NCBI RefSeq assembly: GCF_015706575.1 | Contig: NW_024037056.1 | Coordinates: 10,987,176 to 11,051,175, forward strand | Reading direction: 5' to 3' | Source of the DNA: Patiria miniata | Taxonomy: Eukaryota > Echinodermata > Asteroidea > Valvatida > Asterinidae | DNA length: 64,000 nt | Shown here: piece after piece, positions 39,401-51,092 of the stretch | Position numbering within the stretch: position 1 is the first letter of the stretch | Layout of the letters: every line of letters starts with the position of its first letter | Notes under the pieces: generated by a model | The model's input: the letters and a program-made list of their open reading frames with translations, nothing else | What the model was told of the DNA's origin: nothing | Databases searched by the model: none | Translations under genes and position numbers: made by a program

Positions 39401-42400
39401 CAGTAAGTCCCATAGCAAGGGCTGTCAGCGCCAGCCGACATGGCTCTCATGAGTCGCGGTCTAAAGGTACCTTAACATGGATGATTTTGACAAACTATAC
39501 CTTGGTGGATAGCGGATGAATAGGCCAACAAGCCACAAATTTGCAAGGCTTCAGACTTGAAACTTTTGGAGTGAGCCCCAGACGTAGGTGCATGATGCCC
39601 CCAGTTTCGTTTTTGTGCAGTAAGTCCCATAGCAAGGGCTGTCAGCGCCAGCCGACATGGCTCTCATGAGTCGCGGTCTAAAGGTACCTTAACATGGATG
39701 GATTTTGACAAACTATACCTTGGTGGATAGCGGATGAATAGGCCAACAAGCCCACAAATTTGCAAGGCTTCAGACTTGAAACTTTTGGAGTGAGCCCCAG
39801 ACGTAGGTGCATGATGCCCCCAGTTTCGTTTTTGTGCAGTAAGTCCCATAGCAAGGGCTGTCAGCGCCAGCCGACATGGCTCTCATGAGTCGCGGTCTAA
39901 AGGTACCTTAAACATGGATGGATTTTGACAAACTATACCTTGGTGGATAGCGGATGAATAGGCCAACAAGCCCACAAATTTGCAAGGCTTCAGACTTGAA
40001 ACTTTTGGAGTGAGCCCCAGACGTAGGTGCATGATGCCCCCAGTTTCGTTTTTGTGCAGTAAGTCCCATAGCAAGGGCTGTCAGCGCCAGCCGACATGGC
40101 TCTCATGAGTCGCGGTCTAAAGGTACCTTAACATGGATGGATTTTGACAAACTATACCTTGGTGGATAGCGGATGAATAGGCCAACAAGCCCACAAATTT
40201 GCAAGGCTTCAGACTTGAAACTTTTGGAGTGAGCCCCAGACGTAGGTGCATGATGCCCCCAGTTTCGTTTTTGTGCAGTAAGTCCCATAGCAAGGGCTGT
40301 CAGCGCCAGCCGACATGGCTCTCATGAGTCGCGGTCTAAAGGTACCTTAACATGGATGGATTTTGACAAACTATACCTTGGTGGATAGCGGATGAATAGG
40401 CCAACAAGCCCACAAATTTGCAGGGCTTCAGACTTGAAACTTTTGGAGTGAGCCCCAGACGTATGTGCATGATGCCCCCAGTTTCGTTTTTGTGCAGTAA
40501 GTCCCATAGCAAGGGCTGTCAGCGCCAGCCGACATGGCTCTCATGAGTCGCGGTCTAAAGGTACCTTAACATGGATGGATTTTGACAAACTATACCTTGG
40601 TGGATAGCGGATGAATAGGCCAACAAGCCCACAAATTTGCAGGGCTTCAGACTTGAAACTTTTGGAGTGAGCCCCAGACGTAGGTGCATGATGCCCCCAG
40701 TTTCGTTTTTGTGCAGTAAGTCCCATAGCAAGGGCTGTCAGCGCCAGCCGACATGGCTCTCATGAGTCGCGGTCTAAAGGTATCTTAACATGGATGGATT
40801 TTGACAAACTATACCTTGGTGGATAGCGGATGAATAGGCCAACAAGCCCACAAATTTGCAAGGCTTCAGACTTGAAACTTTTGGAGTGAGCCCCAGACGT
40901 AGGTGCATGATGCCCCCAGTTTCGTTTTTGTGCAGTAAGTCCCATAGCAAGGGCTGTCAGCGCCAGCCGACATGGCTCTCATGAGTCGCGGTCTAAAGGT
41001 ACCTTAACATGGATGGATTTTGACAAACTATACCTTGGTGGATAGCGGATGAATAGGCCAACAAGCCCACAAATTTGCAAGGCTTCAGACTTGAAACTTT
41101 TGGAGTGAGCCCCAGACGTAGGTGCATGATGCCCCCAGTTTCGTTTTTGTGCAGTAAGTCCCATAGCAAGGGCTGTCAGCGCCAGCCGACATGGCTCTCA
41201 TGAGTCGCGGTCTAAAGGTACCTTAACATGGATGGATTTTGACAAACTATACCTTGGTGGATAGCGGATGAATAGGCCAACAAGCCCACAAATTTGCAAG
41301 GCTTCAGACTTGAAACTTTTGGAGTGAGCCCCAGACGTAGGTGCATGATGCCCCCAGTTTCGTTTTTGTGCAGTAAGTCCCATAGCAAGGGCTGTCAGCG
41401 CCAGCCGACATGGCTCTCATGAGTCGCGGTCTAAAGGTATCTTAACATGGATGGATTTTGACAAACTATACCTTGGTGGATAGCGGATGAATAGGCCAAC
41501 AAGCCCACAAATTTGCAGGGCTTCAGACTTGAAACTTTTGGAGTGAGCCCCAGACGTAGGTGCATGATGCCCCCAGTTTCGTTTTTGTGCAGTAAGTCCC
41601 ATAGCAAGGGCTGTCAGCGCCAGCCGACATGGCTCTCATGAGTCGCGGTCTAAAGGTACCTTAACATGGATGGATTTTGACAAACTATACCTTGGTGGAT
41701 AGCGGATGAATAGGCCAACAAGCCCACAAATTTGCAAGGCTTCAGACTTGAAACTTTTGGAGTGAGCCCCAGACGTAGGTGCATGATGCCCCCAGTTTCG
41801 TTTTTGTGCAGTAAGTCCCATAGCAAGGGCTGTCAGCGCCAGCCGACATGGCTCTCATGAGTCGCGGTCTAAAGGTACCTTAACATGGATGGATTTTGAC
41901 AAAACTATACCTTGGTGGATAGCGGATGAATAGGCCAACAAGCCCACAAATTTGCAAGGCTTCAGACTTGAAACTTTGGGAGTGAGCCCCAGACGTAGGT
42001 GCATGATGCCCCCAGTTTCGTTTTTGTGCAGTAAGTCCCATAGCAAGGGCTGTCAGCGCCAGCCGACATGGCTCTCATGAGTCGCGGTCTAAAGGTACCT
42101 TAACATGGATGGATTTTGACAAACTATACCTTGGTGGATAGCGGATGAATAGGCCAACAAGCCCACAAATTTGCAAGGCTTCAGACTTGAAACTTTTGGA
42201 GTGAGCCCCAGACGTAGGTGCATGATGCCCCAGTTTCGTTTTTTGTGCAGTAAGTCCCATAGCAAGGGCTGTCAGCGCCAGCCGACATGGCTCTCATGAG
42301 TCGCGGTCTAAAGGTATCTTAACATGGATGGATTTTGACAAACTATACCTTGGTGGATAGCGGATGAATAGGCCAACAAGCCCACAAATTTGCAGGGCTT

Positions 42401-45400
42401 CAGACTTGAAACTTTTGGAGTGAGCCCCAGACGTAGGTGCATGATGCCCCCAGTTTCGTTTTGTGCAGTAAGTCCCATAGCAAGGGCTGTCAGCGCCAGC
42501 CGACATGGCTCTCATGAGTCGCGGTCTAAAGGTATCTTAACATGGATGGATTTTGACAAACTATACCTTGGTGGATAGCGGATGAATAGGCCAACAAGCC
42601 CACAAATTTGCAAGGCTTCAGACTTGAAACTTTTGGAGTGAGCCCCAGACGTAGGTGCATGATGCCCCCAGTTTCGTTTTTGTGCAGTAAGTCCCATAGC
42701 AAGGGCTGTCAGCGCCAGCCGACATGGCTCTCATGAGTCGCGGTCTAAAGGTACCTTAACATGGATGGATTTTGACAAACTATACCTTGGTGGATAGCGG
42801 ATGAATAGGCCAACAAGCCCACAAATTTGCAAGGCTTCAGACTTGAAACTTTTGGAGTGAGCCCCAGACGTAGGTGCATGATGCCCCCAGTTTCGTTTTT
42901 GTGCAGTAAGTCCCATAGCAAGGGCTGTCAGCGCCAGCCGACATGGCTCTCATGAGTCGCGGTCTAAAGGTACCTTAACATGGATGGATTTTGACAAACT
43001 ATACCTTGGTGGATAGCGGGATGAATAGGCCAACAAGCCCACAAATTTGCAAGGCTTCAGACTTGAAACTTTTGGAGTGAGCCCCAGACGTAGGTGCATG
43101 ATGCCCCCAGTTTCGTTTTTTGTGCAGTAAGTCCCATAGCAAGGGCTGTCAGCGCCAGCCGACATGGCTCTCATGAGTCGCGGTCTAAAGGTACCTTAAC
43201 ATGGATGGATTTTGACAAACTATACCTTGGTGGATAGCGGATGAATAGGCCAACAAGCCCACAAATTTGCAAGGCTTCAGACTTGAAACTTTTGGAGTGA
43301 GCCCCAGACGTAGGTGCATGATGCCCCCAGTTTCGTTTTTGTGCAGTAAGTCCCATAGCAAGGGCTGTCAGCGCCAGCCGACATGGCTCTCATGAGTCGC
43401 GGTCTAAAGGTACCTTAACATGGATGGATTTTGACAAACTATACCTTGGTGGATAGCGGATGAATAGGCCAACAAGCCCACAAATTTGCAAGGCTTCAGA
43501 CTTGAAACTTTTGGAGTGAGCCCCAGACGTAGGTGCATGATGCCCCCAGTTTCGTTTTTGTGCAGTAAGTCCCATAGCAAGGGCTGTCAGCGCCAGCCGA
43601 CATGGCTCTCATGAGTCGCGGTCTAAAGGTACCTTAACATGGATGGATTTTGACAAACTATACCTTGGTGGATAGCGGATGAATAGGCCAACAAGCCCAC
43701 AAATTTGCAAGGCTTCAGACTTGAAACTTTTGGAGTGAGCCCCAGACGTAGGTGCATGATGCCCCCAGTTTCGTTTTTGTGCAGTAAGTCCCATAGCAAG
43801 GGCTGTCAGCGCCAGCCGACATGGCTCTCATGAGTCGCGGTCTAAAGGTACCTTAACATGGATGGATTTTGACAAACTATACCTTGGTGGATAGCGGATG
43901 AATAGGCCAACAAGCCCACAAATTTGCAAGGCTTCAGACTTGAAACTTTTGGAGTGAGCCCCAGACGTAGGTGCATGATGCCCCCAGTTTCGTTTTTGTG
44001 CAGTAAGTCCCATAGCAAGGGCTGTCAGCGCCAGCCGACATGGCTCTCATGAGTCGCGGTCTAAAGGTACCTTAACATGGATGGATTTTGACAAACTATA
44101 CCTTGGTGGATAGCGGATGAATAGGCCAACAAGCCCACAAATTTGCAAGGCTTCAGACTTGAAACTTTTGGAGTGAGCCCCAGACGTAGGTGCATGATGC
44201 CCCCAGTTTCGTTTTTGTGCAGTAAGTCCCATAGCAAGGGCTGTCAGCGCCAGCCGACATGGCTCTCATGAGTCGCGGTCTAAAGGTACCTTAACATGGA
44301 TGGATTTTGACAAACTATACCTTGGTGGATAGCGGATGAATAGGCCAACAAGCCCACAAATTTGCAAGGCTTCAGACTTGAAACTTTTGGAGTGAGCCCC
44401 AGACGTAGGTGCATGATGCCCCCAGTTTCGTTTTTGTGCAGTAAGTCCCATAGCAAGGGCTGTCAGCGCCAGCCGACATGGCTCTCATGAGTCGCGGTCT
44501 AAAGGTACCTTAACATGGATGGATTTTGACAAACTATACCTTGGTGGATAGCGGATGAATAGGCCAACAAGCCCACAAATTTGCAGGGCTTCAGACTTGA
44601 AACTTTTGGAGTGAGCCCAGACGTAGGTGCATGATGCCCCCAGTTTCGTTTTTGTGCAGTAAGTCCCATAGCAAGGGCTGTCAGCGCCAGCCGACATGGC
44701 TCTCATGAGTCGCGGTCTAAAGGTACCTTAACATGGATGGATTTTGACAAACTATACCTTGGTGGATAGCGGATGAATAGGCCAACAAGCCCACAAATTT
44801 GCAGGGCTTCAGACTTGAAACTTTTGGAGTGAGCCCCAGACGTAGGTGCATGATGCCCCCAGTTTCTTTTTGTGCAGTAAGTCCCATAGCAAGGGCTGTC
44901 AGCGCCAGCCGACATGGCTCTCATGAGTCGCGGTCTAAAGGTACCTTAACATGGATGGATTTTGACAAACTATACCTTGGTGGATAGCGGATGAATAGGC
45001 CAACAAGCCCACAAATTTGCAAGGCTTCAGACTTGAAACTTTTGGAGTGAGCCCCAGACGTAGGTGCATGATGCCCCCAGTTTCGTTTTTGTGCAGTAAG
45101 TCCCATAGCAAGGGCTGTCAGCGCCAGCCGACATGGCTCTCATGAGTCGCGGTCTAAAGGTACTTAACATGGATGGATTTTGACAAACTATACCTTGGTG
45201 GATAGCGGATGAATAGGCCAACAAGCCCACAAATTTGCAAGGCTTCAGACTTGAAACTTTTGGAGTGAGCCCCAGACGTAGGTGCATGATGCCCCCAGTT
45301 TCGTTTTTGTGCAGTAAGTCCCATAGCAAGGGCTGTCAGCGCCAGCCGACATGGCTCTCATGAGTCGCGGTCTAAAGGTACCTTAACATGGATGGATTTT

Positions 45401-48400
45401 GACAAACTATACCTTGGTGGATAGCGGATGAATAGGCCAACAAGCCCACAAATTTGCAGGCTTCAGACTTGAAACTTTTGGAGTGAGCCCCAGACGTATG
45501 TGCATGATGCCCCCAGTTTCGTTTTTGTGCAGTAAGTCCCATAGCAAGGGCTGTCAGCGCCAGCCGACATGGCTCTCATGAGTCGCGGTCTAAAGGTATC
45601 TTAACATGGATGGATTTTGACAAACTATACCTTGGTGGATAGCGGATGAATAGGCCAACAAGCCCACAAATTTGCAGGGCTTCAGACTTGAAACTTTTGG
45701 AGTGAGCCCCAGACGTAGGTGCATGATGCCCCCAGTTTCGTTTTTGTGCAGTAAGTCCCATAGCAAGGGCTGTCAGCGCCAGCCGACATGGCTCTCATGA
45801 GTCGCGGTCTAAAGGTACCTTAACATGGATGGATTTTGACAAACTATACCTTGGTGGATAGCGGATGAATAGGCCAACAAGCCCACAAATTTGCAAGGCT
45901 TCAGACTTGAAACTTTTGGAGTGAGCCCAGACGTAGGTGCATGATGCCCCCAGTTTCGTTTTTGTGCAGTAAGTCCCATAGCAAGGGCTGTCAGCGCCAG
46001 CCGACATGGCTCTCATGAGTCGCGGTCTAAAGGTACTTAACATGGATGGATTTTGACAAACTATACCTTGGTGGATAGCGGATGAATAGGCCAACAGCCC
46101 ACAAATTTGCAAGGCTTCAGACTTGAAACTTTTGGAGTGAGCCCAGACGTAGGTGCATGATGCCCCCAGTTTCGTTTTTGTGCAGTAAGTCCCATAGCAA
46201 GGGCTGTCAGCGCCAGCCGACATGGCTCTCATGAGTCGCGGTCTAAAGGTACCTTAACATGGATGGATTTTGACAAACTATACCTTGGTGGATAGCGGGA
46301 TGAATAGGCCAACAAGCCCACAAATTTGCAAGGCTTCAGACTTGAAACTTTTGGAGTGAGCCCCAGACGTAGGTGCATGATGCCCCCAGTTTCGTTTTGT
46401 GCAGTAAGTCCCATAGCAAGGGCTGTCAGCGCCAGCCGACATGGCTCTCATGAGTCGCGGTCTAAAGGTACCTTAACATGGATGGATTTTGACAAACTAT
46501 ACCTTGGTGGATAGCGGATGAATAGGCCAACAAGCCCACAAATTTGCAGGGCTTCAGACTTGAAACTTTTGGAGTGAGCCCAGACGTAGGTGCATGATGC
46601 CCCAGTTTCGTTTTTGTGCAGTAAGTCCCATAGCAAGGGCTGTCAGCGCCAGCCGACATGGCTCTCATGAGTCGCGGTCTAAAGGTACCTTAACATGGAT
46701 GGATTTTGACAAACTATACCTTGGTGGATAGCGGATGAATAGGCCAACAAGCCCACAAATTTGCAAGGCTTCAGACTTGAAACTTTTGGAGTGAGCCCCA
46801 GACGTAGGTGCATGATGCCCCCAGTTTCGTTTTTGTGCAGTAAGTCCCATAGCAAGGGCTGTCAGCGCCAGCCGACATGGCTCTCATGAGTCGCGGTCTA
46901 AAGGTACCTTAACATGGATGGATTTTGACAAACTATACCTTGGTGGATAGCGGATGAATAGGCCAACAAGCCCACAAATTTGCAAGGCTTCAGACTTGAA
47001 ACTTTTGGAGTGAGCCCCAGACGTAGGTGCATGATGCCCCCAGTTTCGTTTTTGTGCAGTAAGTCCCATAGCAAGGGCTGTCAGCGCCAGCCGACATGGC
47101 TCTCATGAGTCGCGGTCTAAAGGTACCTTAACATGGATGGATTTTGACAAACTATACCTTGGTGGATAGCGGATGAATAGGCCAACAAGCCCACAAATTT
47201 GCAGGCTTCAGACTTGAAACTTTTGGAGTGAGCCCCAGACGTAGGTGCATGATGCCCCCAGTTTCGTTTTTGTGCAGTAAGTCCCATAGCAAGGGCTGTC
47301 AGCGCCAGCCGACATGGCTCTCATGAGTCGCGGTCTAAAGGTACCTTAACATGGATGGATTTTGACAAACTATACCTTGGTGGATAGCGGATGAATAGGC
47401 CAACAAGCCCACAAATTTGCAAGGCTTCAGACTTGAAACTTTTGGAGTGAGCCCAGACGTAGGTGCATGATGCCCCCAGTTTCGTTTTTGTGCAGTAAGT
47501 CCCATAGCAAGGGCTGTCAGCGCCAGCCGACATGGCTCTCATGAGTCGCGGTCTAAAGGTACCTTAACATGGATGGATTTTGACAAACTATACCTTGGTG
47601 GATAGCGGATGAATAGGCCAACAAGCCCACAAATTTGCAAGGCTTCAGACTGTGAAACTTTGGGAGTGAGCCCCAGACGTAGGTGCATGATGCCCCCAGT
47701 TCGTTTTTGTGTGCAGTAAGTCCCATAGCAAGGGCTGTCAGCGCCAGCCGACATGGCTCTCATGAGTCGCGGTCTAAAGGTACCTTAACATGGATGGATT
47801 TTGACAAACTATACCTTGGTGGATAGCGGATGAATAGGCCAACAAGCCCACAAATTTGCAAGGCTTCAGACTTGAAACTTTTGGAGTGAGCCCCAGACGT
47901 AGGTGCATGATGCCCCCAGTTTCGTTTTTGTGCAGTAAGTCCCATAGCAAGGGCTGTCAGCGCCAGCCGACATGGCTCTCATGAGTCGCGGTCTAAAGGT
48001 ACCTTAACATGATGGATTTTGACAAACTATACCTTGGTGGATAGCGGATGAATAGGCCAACAAGCCCACAAATTTGCAAGGCTTCAGACTTGAAACTTTT
48101 GGAGTGAGCCCCAGACGTAGGTGCATGATGCCCCCAGTTTCGTTTTTTTGTGCAGTAAGTCCCATAGCAAGGGCTGTCAGCGCCAGCCGACATGGCTCTC
48201 ATGAGTCGCGGTCTAAAGGTACCTTAACATGGATGGATTTTGACAAACTATACCTTGGTGGATAGCGGATGAATAGGCCAACAAGCCCACAAATTTGCAA
48301 GGCTTCAGACTTGAAACTTTTGGAGTGAGCCCCAGACGTAGGTGCATGATGCCCCCAGTTTCGTTTTTGTGCAGTAAGTCCCATAGCAAGGGCTGTCAGC

Positions 48401-49755
48401 GCCAGCCGACATGGCTCTCATGAGTCGCGGTCTAAAGGTACCTTAACATGGATGGATTTTGACAAACTATACCTTGGTGGATAGCGGATGAATAGGCCAA
48501 CAAGCCCACAAATTTGCAAGGCTTCAGACTTGAAACTTTTGGAGTGAGCCCAGACGTAGGTGCATGATGCCCCCAGTTTCGTTTTTGTGCAGTAAGTCCC
48601 ATAGCAAGGGCTGTCAGCGCCAGCCGACATGGCTCTCATGAGTCGCGGTCTAAAGGTACCTTAACATGGATGGATTTTGACAAACTATACCTTGGTGGAT
48701 AGCGGATGAATAGGCCAACAAGCCCACAAATTTGCAAGGCTTCAGACTTGAAACTTTGGGAGTGAGCCCCAGACGTAGGTGCATGATGCCCCCAGTTTCG
48801 TTTTTGTGCAGTAAGTCCCATAGCAAGGGCTGTCAGCGCCAGCCGACATGGCTCTCATGAGTCGCGGTCTAAAGGTACCTTAACATGGATGGATTTTGAC
48901 AAACTATACCTTGGTGGATAGCGGATGAATAGGCCAACAAGCCCACAAATTTGCAAGGCTTCAGACTTGAAACTTTGGGAGTGAGCCCCAGACGTAGGTG
49001 CATGATGCCCCCAGTTTCGTTTTTGTGCAGTAAGTCCCATAGCAAGGGCTGTCAGCGCCAGCCGACATGGCTCTCATGAGTCGCGGTCTAAAGGTACCTT
49101 AACATGGATGGATTTTGACAAACTATACCTTGGTGGATAGCGGATGAATAGGCCAACAAGCCCACAAATTTGCAGGGCTTCAGACTTGAAACTTTTGGAG
49201 TGAGCCCCAGACGTATGTGCATGATGCCCCCAGTTTCGTTTTTGTGCAGTAAGTCCCATAGCAAGGGCTGTCAGCGCCAGCCGACATGGCTCTCATGAGT
49301 CGCGGTCTAAAGGTATCTTAACATGGATGGATTTTGACAAACTATACCTTGGTGGATAGCGGATGAATAGGCCAACAAGCCCACAAATTTGCAGGGCTTC
49401 AGACTTGAAACTTTTGGAGTGAGCCCCAGACGTAGGTGCATGATGCCCCCAGTTTCGTTTTTGTGCAGTAAGTCCCATAGCAAGGGCTGTCAGCGCCAGC
49501 CGACATGGCTCTCATGAGTCGCGGTCTAAAGGTATCTTAACATGGATGGATTTTGACAAACTATACCTTGGTGGATAGCGGATGAATAGGCCAACAAGCC
49601 CACAAATTTGCAAGGCTTCAGACTTGAAACTTTTGGAGTGAGCCCCAGACGTAGGTGCATGATGCCCCCAGTTTCGTTTTTGTGCAGTAAGTCCCATAGC
49701 AAGGGCTGTCAGCGCCAGCCGACATGGCTCTCATGAGTCGCGGTCTAAAGGTACC
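33495..49755. repeat. Satellite block right of gap
   Basis: About 74 units, mostly near consensus. The first units after the gap (33495..~35990) still have indels, such as AAAAAAAC near 33645, a duplicated GTGA near 35410 and an extra CAA near 35811. After that one-base homopolymer differences are scattered. Variants that later define the higher-order repeat (GGTATC, GCAGGGC, TATGTGC, TTTGGGAGTG) already appear here, for example near 40.4-40.8, 45.5-45.7 and 48.7-49.6 kb. Confidence 0.9.
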
Positions 49756-49759
49756 TTAA

Positions 49760-50206
49760 ATTTTAAAAATACGGTGGGGATAGCGGAATAGGCCCAACAA
49801 GCCCACAAATTTTCAGTGATAGCCTCTAAAAAAAAATTTTTGGAGACCCGAGCGTATGTTTTGAGCCTCCAGTTTCGCATCTTTTGTGCAAAAACAGTCC
49901 CATCGGACCAAGGGTGTCAGCGCAGCGAAAAATTTTCCGGCGCTCGCGCGTTGGTCTGAAAACTGAATTTTCGCATAATACGTCGTGGACACAGAGCAGA
50001 ATTGCCATTCGTACATATGAATAATTAATTAGCCATCCATTCAAAAACCTTTGACCTATAGTCTTGAAATTTTTGGGTAGGTCAGGAGAGTTGCCATGAT
50101 GTATCCCAGTTTCGTTTTTCGTCAGTGATGTCCCAGAGCTTAGGGGGGGGGGGGCCAACCGCCCCCCCCATGGCTGAGAATGGTAAAATAACCCGGCCCC
50201 TTTAGG
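49760..50206. mobile_element. piggyBac-like MITE copy 1, blended with satellite sequence
   Basis: The insert lies at the satellite TTAA (49756..49759; TTAA again at 50207..50210). The middle (about 49930..50050, including CATTCGTACATATGAATAAT) matches the other three copies. The flanks (about 49760..49925 and 50060..50170) alternate every few bases between element and satellite sequence, for example satellite-like CCCAGTTTCGTTTTTCGTC embedded in element context. The left terminal repeat is destroyed; the right one (CCCGGCCCCTTTAGG) is nearly intact. Such a fine mosaic is unlike normal recombination and suggests that satellite reads were averaged into the element during consensus or polishing. 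Confidence 0.75.
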
Positions 50207-50435
50207 TTAACATGGATGGATTTTGACAAACTATACCTTGTGGGATAGCGGATGAAGGATAGTAGGCCAACAAGCCCACAAATTTGCAAGGCTTCAGACT
50301 TGAAACTTTTGGAGTGAGCCCCAGACGTAGGTGCATGATGCCCCCAGTTTCGTTTTTGTGCAGTAAGTCCCATAGCAAGGGCTGTCAGCGCCAGCCGACA
50401 TGGCTCTCATGAGTCGCGGTCTAAAGGTACCTTAA

Positions 50436-51092
50436 CATGGATGGATTTTGACAAACTATACCTTGGTGGATAGCGGATGAATAGGCCAACAAGCCCACAA
50501 ATTTGCAGGGCTTCAGACGTGAAACTTTTGGAGTGAGCCCCAGACGTATGTGCATGATGCCCCCAGTTTCGTTTTTTGTGCAGTAAGTCCCATAGCAAGG
50601 GCTGTCAGCGCCAGCCGACATGGCTCTCATGAGTCGCGGTCTAAAGGTATCTTAACATGGATGGATTTTGACAAACTATACCTTGGTGGATAGCGGATGA
50701 ATAGGCCAACAAGCCCACAAATTTGCAGGGCTTCAGACGTGAAACTTTTGGAGTGAGCCCCAGACGTAGGTGCATGATGCCCCAGTTTCGTTTTTGTGCA
50801 GTAAGTCCCATAGCAAGGGCTGTCAGCGCCAGCCGACATGGCTCTCATGAGTCGCGGTCTAAAGGTATCTTAACATGGATGGATTTTGACAAACTATACC
50901 TTGGTGGATAGCGGATGAATAGGCCAACAAGCCCACAAATTTGCAAGGCTTCAGACTTGAAACTTTTGGAGTGAGCCCCAGACGTAGGTGCATGATGCCC
51001 CCAGTTTCGTTTTTGTGCAGTAAGTCCCATAGCAAGGGCTGTCAGCGCCAGCCGACATGGCTCTCATGAGTCGCGGTCTAAAGGTACCTTAA
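50436..51092. repeat. A-B-C satellite trio with unoccupied TTAA
   Basis: Unit A (GCAGGGC, GACGTG, TATGTGC), unit B (GGTATC, GCAGGGC, GACGTG, one C fewer in GATGCCCC) and unit C (GGTATC) follow one another exactly as they do upstream of the four MITE copies. The TTAA at 51089..51092, where the element would be expected, is followed by normal satellite (CATGGATGG). This is either the pre-insertion form of the higher-order repeat or a precise excision product, which piggyBac transposases are known to make. Confidence 0.8.

Noticed and set aside
49813..50158. Open frames of 67-110 residues in the blended insert, and similar frames across the other MITE copies
   Set aside because: They cross element-satellite boundaries and the G/C runs, are not shared consistently among copies, and show no transposase features.
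49760..50206. A diverged, novel subfamily of the MITE produced by gene conversion with satellite
   Set aside because: The number of switches between the two parental sequences within short distances is too high for ordinary conversion; a consensus artefact is the simpler explanation.
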